Source of the DNA: JBNKHG01 sp050290225
Lineage (GTDB): Bacteria; Pseudomonadota; Gammaproteobacteria; Pseudomonadales; Cellvibrionaceae
Direction: 5' to 3'
Length of the DNA stretch: 64,000 bases
NCBI GenBank assembly: GCA_050290225.1
Contig: JBNKHG010000093.1
Location: 45,740-109,739 of the forward strand
In this document: one piece after another, positions 15,958 to 23,262 of the stretch
Numbering within the stretch: position 1 is the stretch's first letter
How the letters are laid out: each line of letters begins with the position of its first letter
Notes under the pieces: generated by a model
Database searches by the model: none
Seen by the model: the letters and a program-made list of their open reading frames with translations, nothing else
Told to the model about the DNA's origin: nothing
Program-made: the position numbers and the translations under genes

Positions 15958-16485
15958 GAACTCAGCTCGTCAATGTTTTCATAATTTCTGGGCATTTATA
16001 AATATATGCCGAGGAATTATGATGATCAAGCGATAAAAGCGCATTCTCCTATTTTTTAGGTTCTTGGGTGCGAATGTTCCAGTTAAGGGGTGCCTAAGGT
16101 TTTTACGCCCCAATATTGCAAAAACCGCCACTACCATTCCGGTTCTGGCCTGTGGGGTCTTATCACTTATCTTGTCTGCTGAGAAAATTGTCGCTACAGC
16201 GACCAAAATCAAAGAGTTAGGGGAATAATGCAATATTTGGGAAAAACATTGGGACCTTAGTTGAATAGAATGTATTTCAAAAACTATGGCATACCTTGGC
16301 TTAATGATTTACCAAGCCATAATGGATTGCAGGTAAAGCCAGAGTAGGATCAGCCAACCACTTCCCCAGGTGACGATATGCAGGAAACTCCTCTTTCTCA
16401 AACGACTAGCGGGCAGTTGCTTCAAGTGTGGTGCTGCAGGATGTGGATCTCCAAAGAGTGTCAACCAAATGTTCCAGCGCCGTCA
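15958..16485. other. AT-rich region upstream of abiEi
   Basis: A 528-bp low-GC gap between the AbiE promoter and the MFS gene. It holds the candidate AbiEi operator and otherwise no gene I can support. A 54-codon plus-strand frame from a TTG at 16064 to the stop at 16228 has a hydrophobic, protein-like C-terminal half but no ribosome binding site and no known family. Confidence 0.5.
15991..16010 (-). promoter_or_regulatory. Candidate AbiEi operator/promoter
   Basis: An interrupted inverted repeat, GGCAT at 15991-15995 and ATGCC at 16006-16010, encloses an AT-rich core that also offers a TATAAA-like -10 on the minus strand. It sits 34-53 nt before the abiEi start. AbiEi antitoxins are known to bind inverted repeats upstream of their operon; this assignment is by position. 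Confidence 0.4.
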
Positions 16486-17721
16486 TTAACCGGCATCCGC
16501 CACATCCGGGGCAAGCCTTTTCAATTGACCATAGACAACACTGTAGATAGCGAAAGCACCCAAAGAGCCTGCCGCCCCCAGTATCATCACTGAACCGTAA
16601 CCCAGACCCCGGCTCAACAGAAAACCGGCGATGGCGGGCGCCACCGTTTGCGCCAACCCCTGGGCGCCGGGCACCAGGGCGGCAAAGCGGCCGCTGTGAT
16701 CGATATTGCTGATCGTGCCCAGCTGATAGATATCGGTAAACAGCCACATAATATTGAAGATAAAGGTCCCCAGGGCGAACACCAGTGGATTGATGCCGGT
16801 CGAAAGCATCAATAACCCGGCGCACATCACCAGCAAAGCCGCCAGCAGGGGTTTGGACTGACCGGCGCGATTGCTGAGCCAGGTCGCGGCAATGCAGCCC
16901 AGCAGGGTGAACACGGTACCCACTGTCAGGGTGTTGCTGATAAAACTGTCTGACAGGCCGGCATCGACACCGGCCCTTTCGATAAAGGCCCAGAAGGAAC
17001 CGACAGTGATGTAAAAACAGGAGACCGCCAGCAGGCACAGCTTGGGCAGGTAACGGGGGATTTCGGTCTCGCCGTGACGCTTCACCGCGTTTCCGTTCCC
17101 GTGAGCCGGTGGCAGGGAGGTCTCCTCTGTATAGCAAGGCAACAGGGGCAGCACCAGGAAACAACCCGTGAAGGAAACACAAAAAGCGTAGAAAATGCCG
17201 TTAATACCCCAGGCATCCGACAGCCAGGGAAAGGTGTAGAGTTCGATGGCGTTGATGGCCACCAGGCCGAACATCAGGATGCTGAAGTTGCGCGCGGTAT
17301 GGTGGGTGCCGGCGATACAGGCGACGCCGGTGGAATAGCAGATGCCACCGCCAATACCCGCCGCCACCCGGGCCAGAAACAACGGCTCAAATTCGTGAAA
17401 CTGAATCGAGGCATAATTGGCGAGCAGGGCGATAAAAATGCCGGCGCAAGCCAGGCCGCGGCGGTTGATGCGGGCGATAGCCGTGGACGTAAAAACAGAT
17501 GCCAGGAACATCCCGCCCAGGTCTGCCGACGCCAGCCAGCCCACCTGCTGTTCGCTAAACCCCAGGCTGTCGGCGAAGGAACCTACAATAATCGGCATGC
17601 CCAGCACCACGGCGTTACCCACAAAACTGATCACGATGGCGGCGAAGATCGCGATATGGCTGTCGAATACCGTCAACAGGGGGGTATCTGTTTCAATCAA
17701 AAACGGTTCCTGATAACTCAT
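16486..17721 (-). CDS. MFS transporter
   Basis: A 411-residue major facilitator with about 12 hydrophobic helices. The helix 2-3 signature is loosely present (DLGGMFLASVFTSTAIARINRRGL, a D-x-x-G-R-R-like loop), and helix 4-5 has the glycine-rich RVAAGIGGGICYSTG. The loop between helices 6 and 7 is short and charged (TEETSLPPAHGNGNAVKRHGETE). It is transcribed divergently from the LuxR-type gene at 18064. Its neighbours are polyamine and guanidino-acid catabolic genes, so uptake of such a compound is a reasonable but untested guess. Shine-Dalgarno is weak. It ends next to the AT-rich AbiE segment. Confidence 0.8.
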   Translation of the reverse strand: MSYQEPFLIETDTPLLTVFDSHIAIFAAIVISFVGNAVVLGMPIIVGSFADSLGFSEQQVGWLASADLGGMFLASVFTSTAIARINRRGLACAGIFIALLANYASIQFHEFEPLFLARVAAGIGGGICYSTGVACIAGTHHTARNFSILMFGLVAINAIELYTFPWLSDAWGINGIFYAFCVSFTGCFLVLPLLPCYTEETSLPPAHGNGNAVKRHGETEIPRYLPKLCLLAVSCFYITVGSFWAFIERAGVDAGLSDSFISNTLTVGTVFTLLGCIAATWLSNRAGQSKPLLAALLVMCAGLLMLSTGINPLVFALGTFIFNIMWLFTDIYQLGTISNIDHSGRFAALVPGAQGLAQTVAPAIAGFLLSRGLGYGSVMILGAAGSLGAFAIYSVVYGQLKRLAPDVADAG

Positions 17722-17814
17722 GTGTCGGTCTCATCGCGGGATTAGGTTTTTTTGCGCCTACAGATTAGGGGCTGCGCCGACCGGTTTCTATCACCCTATT
17801 TAGTTAGTAAAAAA

Positions 17815-17893
17815 GCTCACAGCTCACAGCTCACAACTTGCCGCTTGCATCTTGCCGCTTGCCGCTTGCATCTTGCCGCTTGCATCTCACAAC
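17815..17893. repeat. Short tandem repeats GCTCACA and CTTGCCGCTTGCAT
   Basis: Three head-to-tail AGCTCACA units are followed by a patchwork of CTTGCCG and CTTGCAT units and a final CTCACAA. The patch is about 80 bp, upstream of the MFS gene. It looks like slippage-prone simple sequence. Confidence 0.7.
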
Positions 17894-17975
17894 CAACCCC
17901 TTGAAAAAAAAAGACTCTTCCTGTCAGCTATAAACTAAACCCCTCTTTCCGGTTAAACATTGGTAAGACAACTCC

Positions 17976-17996
17976 CACCTACCCATGGGGGGTATG
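17976..17996 (+). promoter_or_regulatory. CACCTACCC-N6-GGTATG element (copy 1)
   Basis: Located 68-88 nt before the start of the LuxR-type gene. The same 21-bp layout, CACCTACCC then six bases then GGTATG, recurs upstream of the aminotransferase gene at 18936-18956. The halves form an imperfect dyad (TACC/GGTA). A candidate binding site for the adjacent LuxR-type regulator. Confidence 0.5.
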
Positions 17997-18063
17997 TCGG
18001 CGAGCCCCTCGGCTGATTAATCTGGTTACCCTAGTCGTTCACCAATTCCCAAGGGGCCGAGCA

Positions 18064-18912
18064 ATGAGATTACCGGACAGATCGGCAAACGGACTATTTG
18101 AAGCCATGGCAACGGTGACCGCCGGTCTGGGGAAACGGGATATCAGTGATGCGCTGGTGGCGGTAATCAATGCCATTTGCCGGGTAGACAGCCTCTGCAT
18201 AGTGGCTTTTCCCCGGGACGCCCGGCCCGTTGTGCTACACGAATGTACCGACAGGCAACTGGTGCCGGCGGCGGGCGATTTAAACCAGTACCTGGAGGGA
18301 GCCTACCTGCTGGATCCGTTTTACCGGGCCACCGGTGAGGGTTATGCCTCCGGTTGCTATACCCTGATGGAAGTGGCGCCGGACGATTTCGTTCACAGTG
18401 AGTATTTTCGCCTCTACTACCGTTTCTCCCACCTGGTGGATGAGCTGGGCTATTTATTGAGGCTCGACGACGGTTCCTGTATTCATATTTCCATCGCCAA
18501 AATTGAATCGTTCAGCGCCGAAGCCGTGGCTGCCTACCAAAACATTGCGCCCTGGCTGCTAACGATATTGGAGCGTCAATGGGCGGGCACCCAGCTAAAG
18601 ACAGAAGTCAGTGCCACCGATATCGATATGCACAAACACCTCAACCATGCGTTCGAACATTTTGGCCGCTCGTTGCTGACGGAACGGGAGTGCGAAATTG
18701 CCCGCCTGATTTTGCACGGCCACTCCACCAAATCCATGGCGGCCAAGCTGGATATCTCCATGGAAACCGTGAAAGTACACCGGCGTAACCTGTACCAGAA
18801 ACTGGATATTTCCTCACAGCCGGAACTCTTCTCCCTGTTCCTGGAGTCGCTGGCGGTGGCCGGGGGTGAAGCGGATATCGATCCGTTGGAAGCGTATCAC
18901 CAACCGGCCTGA
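18064..18912 (+). CDS. LuxR-type transcriptional regulator
   Basis: A 282-residue paralogue of the regulator at 9385. The C-terminal LuxR/NarL helix-turn-helix is at residues about 203-260 (LTERECEIARLILHGHSTKSMAAKLDISMETVKVHRRN core). The N-terminal sensor-like region shares YLLDPFY and SEYFRLYYR with its paralogue and lacks a receiver-domain phosphorylation motif. ATG has AAGGGG 7 nt upstream. It is divergent from the MFS gene and codirectional with the aminotransferase-speB genes. A shared 21-bp element upstream of both itself and the aminotransferase makes it the likely local regulator. Effector unknown; a polyamine or guanidino compound is a guess from context. Confidence 0.86.
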   Translation: MRLPDRSANGLFEAMATVTAGLGKRDISDALVAVINAICRVDSLCIVAFPRDARPVVLHECTDRQLVPAAGDLNQYLEGAYLLDPFYRATGEGYASGCYTLMEVAPDDFVHSEYFRLYYRFSHLVDELGYLLRLDDGSCIHISIAKIESFSAEAVAAYQNIAPWLLTILERQWAGTQLKTEVSATDIDMHKHLNHAFEHFGRSLLTERECEIARLILHGHSTKSMAAKLDISMETVKVHRRNLYQKLDISSQPELFSLFLESLAVAGGEADIDPLEAYHQPA

Positions 18913-18935
18913 TCACCGTTTTTTGTGTCGGCAGG

Positions 18936-18956
18936 CACCTACCCCAGAGAGGTATG
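18936..18956 (+). promoter_or_regulatory. CACCTACCC-N6-GGTATG element (copy 2)
   Basis: Second copy of the 21-bp element, 120-140 nt upstream of the aminotransferase start. It is identical to copy 1 in the first nine and last six bases, with 17 of 21 positions matching overall. It is the likely control point of the aminotransferase and perhaps speB. Confidence 0.5.
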
Positions 18957-19075
18957 GTGACGATAATGCCCACGAATTAAGCTGAATAAACAGTGTTAAA
19001 CACTGACGTTAAATGCGTCAAGCAACAAGGTTCCACAACCAATGGGAAGCAGCGAAGGGCTGTAAGGAATTAACC

Positions 19076-20482
19076 ATGAGTAAGTTCGATCAGTACAACA
19101 CCCAAGACATCAATCAGAAAGACAAGGCGCATTTCCTGCACCCGTGGCAGCTTTTCGACGTCTTTAATGAGGAGGGTGCGCTGGCGATCGCAGAAGGAGA
19201 GGGCAGTTATATTTACGATACCGACGGCAACAAATATTTCGACGCTGTCGGTGGACTCTGGTGTAATAATATCGGCCTCGGTCGCCGGGAAATGGCGGAA
19301 GCTATCGCCGGGCAAGCGCTGAAAATGTCCTACGCCAGCCCCTTTGTGGATTTGACCAATGTGCCCGCCGCCGAGCTGGCCGCCAAGCTGGCGGAGCTGG
19401 CACCCGGCAATATCAATCGCGTGTTTTTTAACTGCGGCGGTTCCACCTCCATCGACACTGCATTTCGTTTGATTCATTACTACCAGAACTGTCGCGGCAA
19501 GCACGGAAAAAAACATGTGATTTCCCGCCTTAATTCCTATCACGGTTCCACTTATGCAGCCATGTCCATCGGTGGTAAGCCGGGTGACCATCCGCCGGAA
19601 TTCGATTATCTCAGCGATACGGTTCACCACATCGCCTGCCCGAACTACTACCGCTATGGCGAGAAGGGCATGAGCGAGGCGGAGTTTGTCGACACCCTGG
19701 TGCAGGAATTTGAAGACAAGGTTATCGAGCTGGGCGGTGCGGAAAAAGTCGCGGCCTACTTTGCCGAACCCATCATGGGCGCCGGCGGTGTGATTGTGCC
19801 GCCGCTGGATTACAACAAACGTATGTGGGATGTCTGTAAAAAGTACGACATGCTCTATGTTTCTGACGAGGTGGTGACTGCGTTCGGTCGCCTCGGCCAC
19901 TGGTTCGCCTCCGAGGCGGAGTTCGGGGTACAGCCCGATATTATCACCTGCGCCAAAGGCCTGACCTCCGGCTACCAGCCCCTGGGCGCTACCCTGTTCA
20001 GTGACGATATCTGGTCTGTGATTGCGGAGGAGGGCAAGGGTCGTTGCTTCGCTCACGGTTACACCTACTCGGGCCATCCGGTGGCCTGCGCGGCGGCGCT
20101 GAAAAATATTGAGATTCTGGAGCGTGAAAAACTGTTCGACAATGTCAAAGAGGTTGGTCCCTATTTTGAACAACAGTTGAAAACGCTGGAAGCGCTGCCC
20201 ATTGTCGGCCAGGTGCGCGGGCGCAAATTTATGATGTGTGTGGAAAGCGTAGCCAATAAGGAAACCAAGGCACTCTTCCCGGAAGAGCTGGATATTGGCA
20301 AGCGCATTGCCAATCACGCCGATGCCCGGGGGTTGATTGTGCGTCCGATTGTGCATCTCAATGTGATGTCGCCCCCCCTGACCATGAGCAAGGCGGATGT
20401 GGATTTTATTGTCTCCACCCTGCGTGAAAGTATTGAAGCCACCATGGAGGACCTGCGCCGCGAAGGACTCTGGCAGGGATAG
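19076..20482 (+). CDS. Class III PLP aminotransferase, probably omega-amine/putrescine type
   Basis: A 468-residue fold-type I aminotransferase from the ATG at 19076 (AAGGA 8 nt upstream; an earlier in-frame ATG at 19013 lacks support). The PLP lysine is Lys294 (CAKGLTSGYQPLGA), the pyridine-N aspartate is Asp264 (YVSDEVVTAFGR), and NSYHGSTYAAMS and HGYTYSGHPVACA are family hallmarks. The early phosphate-binding block reads NCGGSTSIDTAFR instead of the usual GSEA(N/V)(D/E) motif. The family includes putrescine-, beta-alanine- and taurine-pyruvate aminotransferases. With speB downstream and an aldehyde dehydrogenase nearby, conversion of putrescine to 4-aminobutanal (SpuC-like) is the best inference. 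A terminator hairpin follows. Confidence 0.87.
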   Translation: MSKFDQYNTQDINQKDKAHFLHPWQLFDVFNEEGALAIAEGEGSYIYDTDGNKYFDAVGGLWCNNIGLGRREMAEAIAGQALKMSYASPFVDLTNVPAAELAAKLAELAPGNINRVFFNCGGSTSIDTAFRLIHYYQNCRGKHGKKHVISRLNSYHGSTYAAMSIGGKPGDHPPEFDYLSDTVHHIACPNYYRYGEKGMSEAEFVDTLVQEFEDKVIELGGAEKVAAYFAEPIMGAGGVIVPPLDYNKRMWDVCKKYDMLYVSDEVVTAFGRLGHWFASEAEFGVQPDIITCAKGLTSGYQPLGATLFSDDIWSVIAEEGKGRCFAHGYTYSGHPVACAAALKNIEILEREKLFDNVKEVGPYFEQQLKTLEALPIVGQVRGRKFMMCVESVANKETKALFPEELDIGKRIANHADARGLIVRPIVHLNVMSPPLTMSKADVDFIVSTLRESIEATMEDLRREGLWQG

Positions 20483-20528
20483 GTTCAACCCCGGCGACCC
20501 ATGTTATTTCTAAAACAACTCTCCATTT

Positions 20529-20555
20529 GCCGGGTTTACACCCGGCTGTTTTTTA
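20529..20555 (+). terminator. Rho-independent terminator after the aminotransferase gene
   Basis: GCCGGGT-TTAC-ACCCGGC stem-loop (20529-20546) followed by TGTTTTTTAT. It lies between the aminotransferase and speB, so speB may be partly uncoupled or read through. Confidence 0.75.
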
Positions 20556-20576
20556 TGACTAATCAGGACAAACATA

Positions 20577-21524
20577 ATGACCGATTACGCCATTACCCGT
20601 ACTGATCTGAAAGGCACGGATATTGAACCCACCTATGGTGGTGTGCTGAGTTTTATGCGCCGTAACTACAGCCGCAACCTTAGTGGCGTGGATGTGGCGG
20701 TGACCGGCATCCCCTACGACCTGGCGGTTTCCAATCGTCCGGGTGCCCGACTCGGTCCCCGCGCAATTCGCGCCGCCTCCTCCAACCTGGCCTGGGGCAA
20801 GGTCACCCATTGGGGATTCGATCCCTTCGATAGGCTGGCGGTTGTGGACTACGGCGATTGCGATTTCGACCCCTCGATGCCGGAAGCGGTACCGGAGCAA
20901 ATCGAGGCGCATATCGGCGCTATTCTGGATCGGGGGGCGGCCACCCTTACCCTGGGCGGCGACCACTTTGTGACTTACCCGGTATTAAAGGCCCACGCCC
21001 AAAAATACGGCCCCCTGTCGCTGATCCACTTCGATGCACACTACGATACCTGGAACGACAGCAATGGCCGCATAAACCACGGCACCATGTTTTACCATGC
21101 CGCCCAAGAAGGGCTGGTGGTGCCGGAAGCGTCGGTACAGATCGGTATGCGTACCGCTATCGATGACACCCTCGGTTTTCATGTGCTCGACAACCAGTGG
21201 GTGCACGAAAACGGGCCCGACGCCGTGGCGGAAAAGATCAAGACGATTGTTGGCGACAAACCCTGTTACCTGACTTTCGATATCGATTGTCTCGACCCCA
21301 GTTATGCGCCCGGCACCGGCACACCGGTCATCGGTGGACTCACGTCCTACCAGGCGCAGCGAATTCTTCGCGGCCTGGAGGGGATTAATGTGGTGGGTAT
21401 GGACCAGGTGGAAGTGGCACCGGCTTATGATGTGAGTGAAATCACCGCACTGGCGGGTGCCAGCCTGGCATTGGATATGTTGTGTCTGTACGCGGCGAAG
21501 TGCCTTCGTTCTAGGAACGTATAA
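20577..21524 (+). CDS. speB: Agmatinase
   Basis: A 315-residue ureohydrolase that hydrolyses agmatine to putrescine and urea. The dinuclear manganese site is complete: His130 (GGDHF), Asp153/His155/Asp157 (HFDAHYDTW) and Asp235/Asp237 (FDIDCLDP). The GTGTPVIGGLTS and VVGMDQVEVAPAYDVSEITA blocks closely resemble E. coli SpeB. AGGA lies 8 nt before the ATG. It is the second gene in the aminotransferase region, and a decayed duplicate of its last conserved block occurs about 1.7 kb downstream past the chemoreceptor gene. Putrescine would be the substrate passed to the neighbouring aminotransferase. Confidence 0.93.
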   Translation: MTDYAITRTDLKGTDIEPTYGGVLSFMRRNYSRNLSGVDVAVTGIPYDLAVSNRPGARLGPRAIRAASSNLAWGKVTHWGFDPFDRLAVVDYGDCDFDPSMPEAVPEQIEAHIGAILDRGAATLTLGGDHFVTYPVLKAHAQKYGPLSLIHFDAHYDTWNDSNGRINHGTMFYHAAQEGLVVPEASVQIGMRTAIDDTLGFHVLDNQWVHENGPDAVAEKIKTIVGDKPCYLTFDIDCLDPSYAPGTGTPVIGGLTSYQAQRILRGLEGINVVGMDQVEVAPAYDVSEITALAGASLALDMLCLYAAKCLRSRNV

Positions 21525-21714
21525 AGATGTTTTGTCTCACTGATCCGATCAGTGACTTTGTCCACCAATGGCCAGTGGGTTGTCCCGACCCTGCCGCCGA
21601 CATGCTATACAGCGAGCTGATCGACACATTCATTTGATCCCCGTCAATGTCCGCCTTGGATGTTCATTGAACAATGACTGATTTTCCGCCAAGGCGCGAC
21701 TACCCGGAGAGTCA

Positions 21715-22950
21715 ATGCAAGCCCTGCTGAATACCCCCCTTAAATATAAGTTCTGGCTGGTCAATGGTGTCTCCTTCCTGAGCATGAGCCTGCTAACCCT
21801 GTTTGCCATCAATTCCGAGCACGATGCCCTTCGCCAGCAGCTGGGCAGCGCGGCGCCCGGCTATGGAGAGCTGTTTCTGACGCTCGCCCCCCAATACGCC
21901 CTGGCCGTATTCGCGCTGATGATCCTGGTGCTGGTGACTTCCCAGCTCCTGATCAGTTTTGTGGAGCGGCACATTGTCGAGCTGCTTCACGCCATGCAGC
22001 ACGCTCAACGCAACGGAGATTTGACCAAGCGCGTGACCATTGATTGCAGCGATGAAGTTGGCCAGATGTCCATCGCCTTTAACCAGATGCAGCAGAGCTT
22101 TCAGGGCATCGCCACCGAACTGCGCCAGTCAACCGATCAGACCCTGGCCACCGTCGATACGCTGGAGCGGGAGTTGATTGACGGTCAAGAGGCCATGAGC
22201 CGGCAGCAAAACCGTACCGATCAGGCGACAGCGGCAGCCAACCAAATGGCGTGCTCCGCGCTCGAAGTGGCCAAACTCGCCAGCGCCGCAAGCACCGCCT
22301 CCGGTGAAACCCGGGCGTTGGTCAACGAAGGAAAGACCGTGATTGACGGTGTTATTCAGTCCATTCATACCCTGGCCGGAGACAGCCGTCAGGCCGGCAG
22401 TCTGGTTCAGGCTCTGGCCAGGGAAAGCGAGAACATCAATACCTTTCTTGATGTGATTCGATCCATCGCTGAAAAGACCAATCTTCTCGCGCTCAATGCC
22501 GCCATTGAAGCGGCGCGCGCCGGTGAGCAGGGCCGCGGCTTTGCCGTGGTCGCCGATGAGGTGCGCAGTCTGTCCATGCAAACCCAGGAGTCCACCGGAC
22601 AGATTCAGGAGATCGTCAGCAATTTGTTGAGCAATACCCAGCAGGCGGTGGCTACCATCGTCCAGAGCCAGCAAAACGCCGAAGTTGGTGAGAATATGGC
22701 GACACAGGCCGTGGACACCTTTAACCAGATCATGGTTGCGGTTGACAATATCAGCTGCCATAACCGTCAGATCGCCAGCGAGGCTTCCCAGCAGTCGGAC
22801 GTCACCGGCCACCTCAGTCTTGAGATCAGCGAAATCAACCAGCTTTCCCGGCAAACCAGCGCCACCATGGAGCGGCTGGGCAGCGGTGGCATGGCGCTCA
22901 AACAGAATGCGCGACAATTGCAGGACGTCAGTTTGCGCTTCGAAGTGTAG
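21715..22950 (+). CDS. Methyl-accepting chemotaxis protein
   Basis: A 411-residue chemoreceptor. Two membrane helices (about 14-32 and 61-82) enclose a short periplasmic loop of roughly 30 residues, too small for a classic ligand-binding domain. A HAMP-like segment (about 82-135) leads into the cytoplasmic signalling coiled coil, whose hairpin tip is the conserved EKTNLLALNAAIEAARAGEQ followed by GRGFAVVADEVRSL (about residues 256-290), the CheA/CheW contact region. CGGAGAG precedes the ATG. It interrupts the polyamine gene region and is bracketed by the speB 3' end and its remnant, suggesting it came with a duplication or insertion. The stimulus is unknown; energy or redox taxis would fit the minimal sensor. 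Confidence 0.9.
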   Translation: MQALLNTPLKYKFWLVNGVSFLSMSLLTLFAINSEHDALRQQLGSAAPGYGELFLTLAPQYALAVFALMILVLVTSQLLISFVERHIVELLHAMQHAQRNGDLTKRVTIDCSDEVGQMSIAFNQMQQSFQGIATELRQSTDQTLATVDTLERELIDGQEAMSRQQNRTDQATAAANQMACSALEVAKLASAASTASGETRALVNEGKTVIDGVIQSIHTLAGDSRQAGSLVQALARESENINTFLDVIRSIAEKTNLLALNAAIEAARAGEQGRGFAVVADEVRSLSMQTQESTGQIQEIVSNLLSNTQQAVATIVQSQQNAEVGENMATQAVDTFNQIMVAVDNISCHNRQIASEASQQSDVTGHLSLEISEINQLSRQTSATMERLGSGGMALKQNARQLQDVSLRFEV

Positions 22951-23121
22951 CTCAGGTTCCAACAGTCGACGCTTTAGGCGAGCGCGGCGAGGCGGAGCCT
23001 GACATGAACATTTACCTGAACTTCGACCGGTGCTTGCCCAGGCCTGATGAATATCCGCCGTTGCAGAGCGACTCCCACGCCAGCCAATCCGGTGCGCAAC
23101 AATAAAGCCTCTCACATTCTG

Positions 23122-23202
23122 GCGCCGGTTTATGATATGGGTGCGATCGGTGTACTGCCAGGTACCTGCCTGGCACTGGATATGTTGTGTTTGTGTGCGG
23201 CT
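23122..23202 (+). pseudogene. Decayed fragment of speB 3' region
   Basis: This 81-nt plus-strand stretch aligns without gaps to speB positions 21417-21497: translation APVYDMGAIGVLPG-TCLALDMLCLCAA against APAYDVSEITALAG-ASLALDMLCLYAA, 17 of 27 residues identical. Nothing of speB is recognisable on its 5' side. It lies 1705 bp downstream of the parent position, with the chemoreceptor gene in between. Interpreted as the leftover of an old tandem duplication or recombination event. Confidence 0.75.
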
Positions 23203-23223
23203 GGGCTTAAAGCCAAATGTGAA

Positions 23224-23249
23224 AAAAGGCCTGTATTTACAGGCCTTTT
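23224..23249. terminator. Bidirectional rho-independent terminator
   Basis: A perfect 12-bp inverted repeat AAAAGGCCTGTA / TACAGGCCTTTT with a 2-nt centre gives T runs on both strands. It sits just beyond the stop of the minus-strand ureohydrolase gene and downstream of mcp. Confidence 0.8.
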
Positions 23250-23262
23250 CTCTATCCGGGGT

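Larger units (their letters stand above)
17722..18063. other. Divergent intergenic region between MFS and LuxR-type genes
   Basis: A 342-bp region holding a low-complexity repeat patch and a CACCTACCC-type element, both listed separately. No open frame is supported. Confidence 0.6.
22951..23262. other. Intergenic region with speB remnant and terminator
   Basis: A 312-bp gap between convergent mcp and the ureohydrolase gene. It holds a decayed 27-codon piece of speB and a bidirectional terminator, both listed separately. No intact gene is present. Confidence 0.6.

Noticed and set aside
16064..16228. 54-codon plus-strand frame from a TTG, with a hydrophobic C-terminal half
   Set aside because: It reads like a small membrane protein but has no Shine-Dalgarno, an unusual start and no family; it may be a decayed gene in the island.
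16406..17182. 258-codon minus-strand frame overlapping the MFS gene
   Set aside because: Same-strand, shifted-frame shadow of the transporter; composition is Arg/Cys-rich and not membrane-like.
19070..20488. 472-codon minus-strand frame opposite the aminotransferase gene
   Set aside because: Its ends nearly coincide with the real gene, which has complete PLP-site motifs; no promoter, ribosome binding site or family on the minus strand.
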